Translations under genes and position numbers: made by a program
Source: an uncultured Clostridia bacterium
Lineage (GTDB): Bacteria > Bacillota > Clostridia > Lachnospirales > Anaerotignaceae
Assembly: GCA_944379995.1 (NCBI GenBank)
Contig: CALWGF010000002.1
Coordinates: 62,001 to 126,000 of the forward strand
Direction: 5' to 3'
DNA: 64,000 nt
The notes under the pieces: model-generated
The model's input: only the letters and a program-made list of their open reading frames with translations
Databases searched by the model: none
Told to the model about the DNA's origin: nothing
Part shown: one piece after another, positions 27,276-35,144 of the stretch
Position numbering within the stretch: the first letter of the stretch is position 1
Layout of the letters: each line of letters opens with the position of its first letter

Positions 27276-27297
27276 TAATGTTTATAAACACTAATAT
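27269..27297 (+). promoter_or_regulatory. SigA-type promoter of ridA
   Basis: Perfect -35 TTGACA, 17-bp spacer, TAATAT. Confidence 0.75.
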
Positions 27298-27344
27298 TAA
27301 ATTATTCTAAGTAATAAAATCTAATTTATAGGGAGGTTTTTTTA

Positions 27345-27728
27345 ATGAGTTTAAAAATGATTACAGCAGAAAATGCACCAGAGGCTCTTGGACCATACTC
27401 ACATGCTGTTGTTGCAGGCGGTTTTGCCTTTGTTTCAGGTCAAATCCCTATTGACCCAAAAACAAATACTATTGTGGAAGGTATTGAAGCTCAAACAAGA
27501 CAATCTCTTGAAAATTGTGTTGCAATACTTAAATCATGTGGTGCTACTATAAAAGATGTTGTTAAAGCAGGTATATTTATTTCAGATATGAATAATTTCG
27601 GTGCTATAAATGAAGTTTATGGCGAATATTTCAACGAACATAAACCTGCAAGAGCTTGTGTTGAAGTTGCAAGACTTCCTAAAGATGTTATGGTTGAAAT
27701 AGAAATGATAGCATATATAGGTGAATAA
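27345..27728 (+). CDS. ridA: RidA family reactive enamine/imine deaminase
   Basis: A 127-residue trimeric RidA/YjgF/UK114 protein that hydrolyses reactive 2-aminoacrylate and related enamines released by PLP enzymes. Motifs: [11 protein letters not shown] near the N-terminus, [10 protein letters not shown], and the C-terminal [21 protein letters not shown] containing the conserved Arg and Glu of the active site. Monocistronic between a TTGACA promoter and a terminator, with ribosome binding site GGGAGG. Confidence 0.96.
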   Translation: MSLKMITAENAPEALGPYSHAVVAGGFAFVSGQIPIDPKTNTIVEGIEAQTRQSLENCVAILKSCGATIKDVVKAGIFISDMNNFGAINEVYGEYFNEHKPARACVEVARLPKDVMVEIEMIAYIGE

Positions 27729-27739
27729 TTTATTTTTTT

Positions 27740-27766
27740 GGCGGAAATTTTCCGCCTTTTTAATTT
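27740..27766 (+). terminator. ridA terminator
   Basis: GGCGGAAA / TTTCCGCC inverted repeat followed by TTTTTAATTTTTTT. Confidence 0.88.
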
Positions 27767-27780
27767 TTTTAAAAAAGTTG

Positions 27781-27809
27781 TTGACAAAATCGTTATTATT
27801 ATGTAGAAT
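27781..27809 (+). promoter_or_regulatory. SigA promoter of tRNA-Arg
   Basis: Perfect -35 TTGACA, 17-bp spacer, TAGAAT, about 25 bp before the tRNA. Confidence 0.85.
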
Positions 27810-27834
27810 ATAGTTCGTGCCAATAATACTTTAT

Positions 27835-27908
<74 letters not shown>

Positions 27909-27912
27909 TCTT

Positions 27913-27944
27913 AAACAGTTCTGATTTTTCAGAACTGTTTTTTT
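27913..27944 (+). terminator. tRNA-Arg terminator
   Basis: A 12-bp stem (AAACAGTTCTGA / TCAGAACTGTTT) with a TTTT loop and a T-run. Confidence 0.94.
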
Positions 27945-27955
27945 ATTTCTAAAAT

Positions 27956-28001
27956 AAAAAAGAGAGGTTACTTACTTATTATTAAGTGACCTCTCTTTTT
28001 T
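27956..28001 (-). terminator. terminator downstream of the 36-codon gene
   Basis: A 19-bp stem with one G-U pair (AAAAAAGAGAGGT + ACTTA pairing with TAAGT + ACCTCTCTTTTTT). It lies 13 bases past the stop of the minus-strand small gene and can also work on the plus strand. Confidence 0.88.
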
Positions 28002-28014
28002 GTTAGTATATCAA

Positions 28015-28125
28015 TTATTCTACAAGGTAAAGACATTCTTCTAATACCTCCACTGGTACGCTAGTTGTTGTATTTGTTGGGTTTTCTTTTTCTGGTGTAG
28101 TAAGTATAACATGATGACTTTTCAT
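28015..28125 (-). CDS. 36-residue hypothetical peptide
   Basis: A short ORF with all signs of a real gene: strong ribosome binding site (AAAGGAGATGAT) 5-6 bases before the ATG, a stop followed at once by a 19-bp terminator, and isolation between tRNA-Arg and the divergent hydrolase. The peptide begins MKSHHVILTT, has a Thr/Pro/Asn-rich middle (TNTTTSVPVEV) and ends EECLYLVE with a single Cys. There is no signal peptide or membrane helix. I do not recognise a family, and no modification or immunity gene is adjacent. Confidence 0.65.
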   Translation of the reverse strand: MKSHHVILTTPEKENPTNTTTSVPVEVLEECLYLVE

Positions 28126-28244
28126 TTTTATCATCTCCTTTCTTTATATAATAAATAACATAATAGAGTTATATAAATATTTAAGTAATGTTATATATAT
28201 GTAAATATAAATACATTTATGAATATTTTTTTGAAATAAATATA

Positions 28245-28274
28245 TTGATAGATTTGTTCATTTACCATTATAAT
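28245..28274 (+). promoter_or_regulatory. SigA-type promoter of the metallo-hydrolase
   Basis: TTGATA, 18-bp spacer, TATAAT, about 45 bp before the gene. Confidence 0.65.
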
Positions 28275-28318
28275 ATGTATATTAAATACTATTTGTTAAT
28301 ATAGGAGAGATAAATTTT

Positions 28319-28936
28319 ATGATAGACATGAAGTGTTTTGTTATGGGAAATGGTGGTACAAATTGTTATGTTCTTACAGATAGCAATAAAAATTGTGTTA
28401 TTGTAGACTGTGAAGGTGACGCTGGAATATTTGAAGACTATTTTGATAAAAATAATATAAAACCATCATATATAATACTTACTCATGGTCATGGTGACCA
28501 TATAAGTGCAGTTAATGAAATTAAAGAAAAGTATGGTTGTAAAGTTTGTGCAGGTGAAAAAGAAACAAGAGTACTTAAAGACCCAGCTATAAATCTTTCT
28601 TGTTATATGGGTGGTGATGTGAGTATTACTCCTGATATACTTTTAAAAGATGGTGAAACTTTTACTGTTGGTGAAATGGAATTTAAAGTTATGCATACAC
28701 CAGGGCATACTGAAGGTAGTATATGCCTTTTTATAGGTGATTGTATACTTTCTGGAGACACTCTTTTTCAAGGAAGTTGTGGAAGAACAGATTTTGAAAC
28801 AGGTGATATGAATGCAATTATGGCATCACTTAAAAAACTTGCAAATATTAATGGTGATTTTAAAGTGTTCCCGGGACATGGACCTTCAACAACTCTTGAG
28901 TATGAAAGAAAAAATAATCCTTTTATGAGAGTATAA
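28319..28936 (+). CDS. metallo-beta-lactamase fold hydrolase (glyoxalase II-like)
   Basis: A 205-residue single-domain MBL-fold hydrolase. The binuclear metal site is complete: HGHGDH (His56, His58, Asp60, His61), His130 in TPGH, Asp147 in LSGDTLF and His187 in FPGHGPST. This compact form is the usual glyoxalase II-like hydrolase of Firmicutes and probably cleaves a thioester, but the substrate is not defined by sequence. The following yqeG-like gene begins 73 bp downstream with no obvious terminator, so the two may be co-transcribed. Confidence 0.9.
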   Translation: MIDMKCFVMGNGGTNCYVLTDSNKNCVIVDCEGDAGIFEDYFDKNNIKPSYIILTHGHGDHISAVNEIKEKYGCKVCAGEKETRVLKDPAINLSCYMGGDVSITPDILLKDGETFTVGEMEFKVMHTPGHTEGSICLFIGDCILSGDTLFQGSCGRTDFETGDMNAIMASLKKLANINGDFKVFPGHGPSTTLEYERKNNPFMRV

Positions 28937-29008
28937 GCCTTTTTCTTTACAATATTACCTTAGTTTGATATAATTTTTTTACAAAAATTTTAATTGAGGT
29001 GTTTTTTT

Positions 29009-29533
29009 GTGATTTTTGACAGATTTTTTCCAGATATGTATATAAGGTCTGTATATGAACTTCCTCTTGAGGAACTTAAAAACAAAGGTATAAAACTTCT
29101 TGTTTTTGATATTGATAATACTCTTGTTCCTTTTGATGTTGAAAAACCTGATGATAAGCTTTTAAAATTATTTGTATTTCTTAAAAATCAAGGGTTTAAA
29201 GTTGCTATACTTTCAAATAATAATAAAGCAAGAATAGAACTTTTTAATGAACAACTGGGAGCTATTGCTATATATAAAGCAGGTAAACCAGGAATTAAAA
29301 AGATTTCTTATGTTATGAAAAAATTGAATATTAAAAATAGTGAAACAGCCATGATTGGTGACCAAGCCTTTACTGATGTTTGGTGCGGAAACAGAGCAGG
29401 TGCTTATTCTATTCTTACTGCACCTATATGTAATCGTGACCAGCTTATCACAAAGGTTAAAAGAGGTATGGAAAAGTTTGTAATGGGATTTTATTTTAGA
29501 CGTGAAGGTATAAAACCTTTCCAAAATTATTGA
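29009..29533 (+). CDS. yqeG: YqeG-family HAD phosphatase
   Basis: A 174-residue HAD-superfamily subclass IIIA phosphatase. The nucleophile/acid pair Asp34/Asp36 lies in LLVFDIDNTLV, and motif II-III residues are AILSNNNK and MIGDQAFTDVWCGNRAG. Length and sequence match YqeG, often found near ribosome-biogenesis genes in Firmicutes; the physiological substrate is not established. The start is GTG, placed by the GAGGTG ribosome binding site; an upstream in-frame TTG overlaps that site. Confidence 0.9.
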   Translation: MIFDRFFPDMYIRSVYELPLEELKNKGIKLLVFDIDNTLVPFDVEKPDDKLLKLFVFLKNQGFKVAILSNNNKARIELFNEQLGAIAIYKAGKPGIKKISYVMKKLNIKNSETAMIGDQAFTDVWCGNRAGAYSILTAPICNRDQLITKVKRGMEKFVMGFYFRREGIKPFQNY

Positions 29534-29570
29534 AAATCCCTATATTTTGCACCAAAATCAAAACTTTATA

Positions 29571-29599
29571 TTGAAAAATGTTAAAAATTAATTTAAAAT
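29571..29599 (+). promoter_or_regulatory. candidate SigA promoter of efp
   Basis: TTGAAA, 17-bp spacer, TAAAAT, about 35 bp before efp. Confidence 0.5.
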
Positions 29600-29636
29600 G
29601 GTAGATGATTTGTTTTATTAACGAGGAGGAAAACTA

Positions 29637-30194
29637 ATGATTTCAGCAGGTGAATTTAGAAATGGTGTAACAATGGAATACGAAGGTGAAATTTACGTTA
29701 TTCTTGAGTTCCAGCATGTTAAACCAGGTAAAGGAGCAGCTTTCGTTCGTACAAAAATTAAAAATCTTAAAACAGGAGCTGTTGTTGAAAAAACTTTCAG
29801 ACCAACTGAAAAAATGCCAAGAGCTCATATTGACAGACTTGATATGCAGTATCTTTACACAGATGGAGACCTTTTCCACTTTATGAATGTGGAAACATTT
29901 GACCAGATTGCAGTAAACTCAAATGATGTTGGTGATGCTCTTAAATTTGTTAAAGAAAACGAAATGGTTAAAATCCTTTCTTATGAAGGACAGGTATTCG
30001 GTATCGAACCTCCATTATTCGTAGAACTTGAAATTACAGAAACAGAACCAGGATTTGCAGGAAATACAGCACAGGGTGCTACAAAACCTGCTGTTGTTGA
30101 AACAGGTGCAACTGTTCAAGTACCTCTTTTCATCAATCAGGGTGAAGTTATAAAAATTGATACTCGTACAGGTGAATACTTAGGAAGAGCTTAA
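29637..30194 (+). CDS. efp: elongation factor P
   Basis: A 185-residue EF-P that enters the ribosomal E site to relieve stalling at polyproline stretches. Three beta-barrel domains are evident: an N-terminal KOW-like domain with the tip loop [11 protein letters not shown] (Lys32, the residue modified in other bacteria), the central domain, and the C-terminal domain ending in [12 protein letters not shown]. The ribosome binding site is GAGGAGG and the terminator is close. No modification enzyme gene is adjacent. Confidence 0.97.
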   Translation: MISAGEFRNGVTMEYEGEIYVILEFQHVKPGKGAAFVRTKIKNLKTGAVVEKTFRPTEKMPRAHIDRLDMQYLYTDGDLFHFMNVETFDQIAVNSNDVGDALKFVKENEMVKILSYEGQVFGIEPPLFVELEITETEPGFAGNTAQGATKPAVVETGATVQVPLFINQGEVIKIDTRTGEYLGRA

Positions 30195-30210
30195 TTTGTC
30201 TGAAATTTTT

Positions 30211-30243
30211 GGTGCAGAATGTTTTTTCTGCACCTTATTTTTT
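30211..30243 (+). terminator. efp terminator
   Basis: GGTGCAGAA / TTCTGCACC stem followed by TTATTTTTTT. The next gene's ribosome binding site comes right after. Confidence 0.88.
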
Positions 30244-30258
30244 TAGGAGGTATAATTT

Positions 30259-30591
30259 ATGGAATATTTTAAAAATAAAGTAGATTATTTAAGAGATTAT
30301 TGCAAAGAAAACGGTTTTTCTGATGATACAAAAGAAGGTAAAGTTTTTATGGCTTTTGCTGATGTTCTTGATGATATGAGTGAACTTCTTGATGGCATAC
30401 TTGAACAGTTTGGTAATGATGAAGAAAATGAAGAGGCTACTTATGAATATGCTTTTATTTGTCCAGAATGTGGTGAAGAAATAGAAGTTTCTCAAGAAGT
30501 TTTTGAGGAAGAAGAAGAAATTTGTTGCCCTAAGTGTGGTAATATGATACCTGTTTGTGCCACAGATTTTTCTGATGAGGATTTTGAATAA
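30259..30591 (+). CDS. acidic zinc-ribbon protein (CD1247 N-terminal domain type)
   Basis: A 110-residue, strongly acidic protein. The N-terminal about 55 residues are helical (MEYFKNKVDYLRDYCKENG...) and match the clostridial CD1247-type domain. The C-terminal part is a zinc ribbon with two CxxC pairs (CPECG and CPKCG) flanking a run of glutamates. Function is unknown; zinc-ribbon plus acidic linker suggests a protein or nucleic-acid contact role, which is inference. It starts 16 bp after the efp terminator stem, with an AGGAGG site. Confidence 0.8.
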   Translation: MEYFKNKVDYLRDYCKENGFSDDTKEGKVFMAFADVLDDMSELLDGILEQFGNDEENEEATYEYAFICPECGEEIEVSQEVFEEEEEICCPKCGNMIPVCATDFSDEDFE

Positions 30592-30854
30592 TAATTTGTG
30601 AAAATATGTAATAAAAACTTTAACAAAAATCAAAATTTTTTAAAATTTTTTTGATGTTATTTTTAATGAAATTTTATTATTAATATATAATATTTGTTAT
30701 GCAATTTTTAAAATTGGTAATAATTATATTTTGTAATAGATTTTTTTATATTAAATAATATTTTTTGAATATTAAAAATTTTAAAATATATTGAATATAG
30801 TTTTTATTGAAAATATGTTTAAATCAAGGGATTTTTAAAAAAGAGCAAAACAAA

Positions 30855-30876
30855 AAGACCTTGACAAAAAGGTCTT
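30855..30876. repeat. operator-like palindrome on the rpoB -35
   Basis: Perfect inverted repeat AAGACCTT-6-AAGGTCTT whose centre covers the TTGACA -35 hexamer. There is no T-run, so it is not a terminator. Confidence 0.75.
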
Positions 30877-30889
30877 AATATGATAGAAT
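30861..30889 (+). promoter_or_regulatory. SigA promoter of rpoB-rpoC
   Basis: Perfect -35 TTGACA, 17-bp spacer, TAGAAT, about 345 bp before rpoB. Confidence 0.85.
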
Positions 30890-31234
30890 TATGAAACATA
30901 ACGCTATAATATAAATTAGAATTTCAGATAATTTATTATAGCACAATGTAAATTTTATTTCAACATATATTTTTGGTTAAAATTTCTGTTTATTACAGTA
31001 TATTAAAAAATTGTAACCAATGTTAATTGCCTATTGGTGATTTTTTTGTAATTTTACAAACAACCTTTTCTTTTTTGTAAGAAAAGTAAAATTTTATTAG
31101 AATTTCTTAAATTTGGTGGCTTTTGTTTCGGGCTGTTGATTAAAGATAGCTTGTGCAAAGGTCTAACTGTGTTTAAGCAGCTCTAATTTTTTTACGTTAA
31201 GATAGTTTTTTTAATTTTTTTAAGGGGTGACTTT

Positions 31235-34200
31235 ATGGAAAAAAACAGAATTCACTCTGTCCAGTACGGTGACGGAGGAAGGAAAAGCTACTCAAGAATA
31301 AATGAAGTCCTTGATATGCCTAACCTTATTGAAGTTCAAAAAGACAGTTACAAGTGGTTTTTAGAAGAAGGTCTTTCAGAAGTATTTGACGACATAAACC
31401 CTATAACTGACTTCAGTGGTAATATTATTCTTCGTTTCACCGACTTTTCTTTGGATTCAGAGCCTAAGTATTCTATTGAAGAATGTAAAGAAAGAGATGC
31501 AACTTATGCAGCTGCTCTCAAAGTAAAGGCAAGACTTATAAACAAAGAGCTCGATGAAATTAAAGAGCAAGAAATATTTATGGGAGAATTCCCACTTATG
31601 ACAGAAACAGGTACATTTATTATAAATGGTGCCGAACGTGTTATTGTAAGCCAGCTTGTACGTTCACCTGGTATATATTATGCTTCAGACTTTGATAAAG
31701 TAGGAAAGAAACTTCTTTCTTCAACTGTTATTCCTAATCGTGGAGCTTGGCTTGAATATGAAACTGATTCAAATGATGTTTTCTATGTACGTGTTGACCG
31801 TACAAGAAAAGTTCCTGTAACAGTTCTTATAAGAGCTTTAGGAATAGGTTCAGATACAGAAATTATTGACCTTTTTGGTGAAGAACCAAAAATACTTGCT
31901 ACAATCGAAAAAGATTCAAGCAAGTCTTATGAAGAAGGTCTTATTGAATTATATAAAAAGCTTCGTCCAGGCGAGCCACCAACTGTTGAAAGTTCAGAAT
32001 CTCTTTTAAGAGGTATGTTCTTTGACCCTAAACGTTATGACCTTGCTAAAGTTGGTCGTTATAAATTCAACAAAAAACTTGCTTTAAAAAATCGTATCGT
32101 AGGGGCTACCCTTGCGGAAGATGTTGTTGACCCACTTACAGGTGAAATCGTTTGCGAAGCAGAAACAAAACTTACTATGGAAAACTGTGAAGATATTCAG
32201 AACACAGGTGTTCCTTTCGTTTATATCAATGTTGAAGGTGAAGAAAGAGCTATTAAGATACTTACAAATCAGGCAGTTGATATTGATTGCTTTATAGGTG
32301 AGTATGACCTTAGTGCTAAAGACCTTGGTATTAAAGAATATGTTTACTATCCTGTACTTGCTAAAATACTTGAAGAGTATGACAATGCACAGGAAATTAA
32401 AGAAGCTATTAAAGAAAATATCCATGAACTTATGCCAAAGCATATTACTTTAGAAGATATTATGGCTTCTATAAATTATATTATGCAGCTTGATTATGGT
32501 TTCGGAAATGTTGACGACATTGACCACCTTGGAAATAGACGTATTCGTTCAGTAGGTGAACTTTTACAGAACCAATTTAGAATAGGTCTTACAAGAATGG
32601 AAAGAGTTGTTCGTGAAAGAATGACAACTCAAGATATTGATGCAGCAGTTCCACAAAACCTTATTAATGTTAAACCTGTTACAGCTGCTATTAAAGAATT
32701 CTTCGGAAGTTCACAGCTTTCACAGTTTATGGACCAGAACAACCCTCTTTCAGAGCTTACTCATAAGAGAAGACTTTCTGCACTTGGTCCTGGAGGTCTT
32801 TCAAGAGAAAGAGCCGGTTTCGAAGTTCGTGACGTTCACCATTCTCACTACGGAAGAATGTGTCCTATCGAAACACCTGAAGGTCCTAACATCGGTCTTA
32901 TTAACTCACTTGCAACTTTTGCAAAAATCAATGAATATGGTTTTATTGAGTCTCCTTATAGAGTTGTTGACCACTCTGGAGAAAGACCACGTGTTACAGA
33001 TGAATTTATATATGTAACAGCTGACGAAGAAGAAAACTTCATGGTTGCACAGGCTAATGAACCTCTTGACGAAAATGGATATTTCGTTCATAAGAAAGTT
33101 GCTGGTCGTTTCCGTGATGATACAATAGAAGTTGATGAGAAACAAATCAACCTTATGGACGTTTCTCCAAAACAGATGGTTTCAGTTGCTACTGCACTTA
33201 TTCCTTTCCTTGAAAATGACGACGCTAACCGTGCTCTTATGGGTTCTAACATGCAGCGTCAGGCAGTACCTCTTTTGATGACAGATTCACCAATTGTTGG
33301 TACAGGTATGGAATATAAAACTGCTAAAGACTCTGGTATCTGTGTTATAGCTAAAAATGACGGTATTGTTGAAAGAATATCTTCTGACGAAATCGTTATT
33401 AAAACAGAAACAGGTAAAAGAGATAAATATAAACTTATTAAATATCAGAGAAGTAACCAGTCTACTTGTCTTAACCAAAGACCAATAATAAATGTTGGCG
33501 ATTATGTAAAAGCTGACCAGATTATTGCTGATGGTGCTTCAACATATAAAGGAGAGCTTGCTCTTGGTAAAAACCCTCTTATCGGTTTCATGACTTGGGA
33601 AGGTTATAACTACGAAGATGCTGTTCTTCTTAGTGAAAGACTTGTTCAAGAAGATGTTTATACTTCTGTTCATATAAATGAATTTGAAGCTGAAGCAAGA
33701 GATACTAAACTTGGACCAGAAGAAATCACAAGAGATATTCCTAATGTTGGTGAAGATGCTCTTCGTGACCTTGACGAAAGAGGTATTATTCGTATTGGTG
33801 CTGAAGTTCGTTCAAATGATATTCTTGTTGGTAAAGTTACACCTAAGGGTGAAACAGAACTTACAGCTGAAGAAAGACTTCTTCGTGCAATATTTGGTGA
33901 AAAAGCAAGAGAAGTTAGAGATACATCACTTCGTGTTCCACATGGTGAAAGTGGTATAATTGTAGACGTTAAAATATTTACAAGAGAAAACGGTGACGAT
34001 ATTGGACCTGGTGTAAATCAGCTTGTTCGTGTTTATATCGCTCAGAAACGTAAAATCTCAGTTGGTGACAAAATGGCCGGTCGTCACGGTAACAAGGGTG
34101 TTGTCTCCAGAGTACTTCCTAAAGAGGATATGCCTTTCCTCGAAAATGGTCGTCCTTTGGATATCGTTCTTAACCCACTTGGTATTCCTTCACGTATGAA

Positions 34201-35125
34201 TATCGGTCAGGTGCTTGAAACTCACTTAAGCCTTGCTGCTAAGGCTCTTGGTTGGAAGATTGCCACACCTGTATTTGACGGTGCAGACGAGATTGACATT
34301 ATGGATACTCTTGAAATGGCAAACGACTATGTAAACCTTGAATGGGACGAGTTCTCAGAAAAATGGAAAGAACTTCTTGATGGTGATATATATGAGGAAC
34401 TTTGGGAAAATAGAGACCATAGAGAAGAATGGAAAGGTGTTCAGTTAAGCCGTGACGGTAAAGTTAAACTTCGTGACGGACGTACAGGAGAATTCTTTGA
34501 TAATAGAGTTACAATAGGTTTCATGCACTACCTTAAACTCCACCACCTTGTTGATGATAAAATCCATGCTCGTTCAACAGGTCCTTACTCTCTCGTTACA
34601 CAGCAGCCTCTCGGTGGTAAAGCACAGTTTGGTGGACAGCGTTTCGGAGAAATGGAAGTTTGGGCTCTTGAAGCTTATGGTGCTGCTTATACACTTCAGG
34701 AAATACTTACAGTTAAGTCTGACGATATTGTAGGACGTGTTAAGACTTATGAAGCTATTGTTAAAGGTGAAAATATACCTGAACCAGGCGTTCCTGAATC
34801 ATTTAAAGTTCTTCTTAAAGAACTCCAGTCACTTGGTCTTGATATAAGAGTTCTTCGTGAAGATAATACAGAAGTTGAAATTAAAGAATCTATTGATGAT
34901 ATAGATGACCTTAATGTAAAAATCGACGGTTTCGAAAGAGATGACGACGACGATTATTACAAAGCTAAAGATAATGAAGAAGAAGACGAAGATGAAAAAT
35001 TAAGTGATTTCTTTGGTGATATCATACCAATGTCTGATGATGCTTTCTTAAAAGATGAGTATACTGATGATGTTTTATCAGATGATTTAAGCTTTGATGA
35101 TGATTTTTCAGATTTGGACGATTAA
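31235..35125 (+). CDS. rpoB: RNA polymerase beta subunit
   Basis: A 1296-residue catalytic subunit of RNA polymerase. The rifampicin pocket reads [20 protein letters not shown] then [12 protein letters not shown], identical to drug-sensitive enzymes at the Gln, Asp, His and Ser positions commonly mutated in resistance. The conserved [13 protein letters not shown] and the C-terminal clamp region ([18 protein letters not shown]) are intact. The last about 77 residues form a highly acidic tail with roughly 35 Asp/Glu, longer than in Bacillus. Ribosome binding site AAGGGGTGA. The gap to rpoC is 19 bp. Confidence 0.98.
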   Translation: MEKNRIHSVQYGDGGRKSYSRINEVLDMPNLIEVQKDSYKWFLEEGLSEVFDDINPITDFSGNIILRFTDFSLDSEPKYSIEECKERDATYAAALKVKARLINKELDEIKEQEIFMGEFPLMTETGTFIINGAERVIVSQLVRSPGIYYASDFDKVGKKLLSSTVIPNRGAWLEYETDSNDVFYVRVDRTRKVPVTVLIRALGIGSDTEIIDLFGEEPKILATIEKDSSKSYEEGLIELYKKLRPGEPPTVESSESLLRGMFFDPKRYDLAKVGRYKFNKKLALKNRIVGATLAEDVVDPLTGEIVCEAETKLTMENCEDIQNTGVPFVYINVEGEERAIKILTNQAVDIDCFIGEYDLSAKDLGIKEYVYYPVLAKILEEYDNAQEIKEAIKENIHELMPKHITLEDIMASINYIMQLDYGFGNVDDIDHLGNRRIRSVGELLQNQFRIGLTRMERVVRERMTTQDIDAAVPQNLINVKPVTAAIKEFFGSSQLSQFMDQNNPLSELTHKRRLSALGPGGLSRERAGFEVRDVHHSHYGRMCPIETPEGPNIGLINSLATFAKINEYGFIESPYRVVDHSGERPRVTDEFIYVTADEEENFMVAQANEPLDENGYFVHKKVAGRFRDDTIEVDEKQINLMDVSPKQMVSVATALIPFLENDDANRALMGSNMQRQAVPLLMTDSPIVGTGMEYKTAKDSGICVIAKNDGIVERISSDEIVIKTETGKRDKYKLIKYQRSNQSTCLNQRPIINVGDYVKADQIIADGASTYKGELALGKNPLIGFMTWEGYNYEDAVLLSERLVQEDVYTSVHINEFEAEARDTKLGPEEITRDIPNVGEDALRDLDERGIIRIGAEVRSNDILVGKVTPKGETELTAEERLLRAIFGEKAREVRDTSLRVPHGESGIIVDVKIFTRENGDDIGPGVNQLVRVYIAQKRKISVGDKMAGRHGNKGVVSRVLPKEDMPFLENGRPLDIVLNPLGIPSRMNIGQVLETHLSLAAKALGWKIATPVFDGADEIDIMDTLEMANDYVNLEWDEFSEKWKELLDGDIYEELWENRDHREEWKGVQLSRDGKVKLRDGRTGEFFDNRVTIGFMHYLKLHHLVDDKIHARSTGPYSLVTQQPLGGKAQFGGQRFGEMEVWALEAYGAAYTLQEILTVKSDDIVGRVKTYEAIVKGENIPEPGVPESFKVLLKELQSLGLDIRVLREDNTEVEIKESIDDIDDLNVKIDGFERDDDDDYYKAKDNEEEDEDEKLSDFFGDIIPMSDDAFLKDEYTDDVLSDDLSFDDDFSDLDD

Positions 35126-35144
35126 TAAGAAAGGAGATTGAACC

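Larger units (their letters stand above)
30592..31234 (+). other. long non-coding region and leader upstream of rpoB
   Basis: 643 bases without a credible ORF. The first 260 bases are extremely AT-rich. A consensus promoter with an overlapping palindrome sits at 30855-30889, leaving an untranslated leader of about 335 bases. The leader holds an ACCAAT / ATTGGT hairpin followed by a T-run (31016-31047). A CTTTTC / GAAAAG hairpin comes next, then a more GC-rich segment (31120-31195) with an imperfect stem before TAATTTTTTT. No L10 or L12 gene is present. Confidence 0.7.

Noticed and set aside
26923-27291. A longer cotJA of 122 residues
   Set aside because: The upstream extension is hydrophobic/basic, unlike CotJA, and would run through the promoter region; the internal ATG has a good ribosome binding site.
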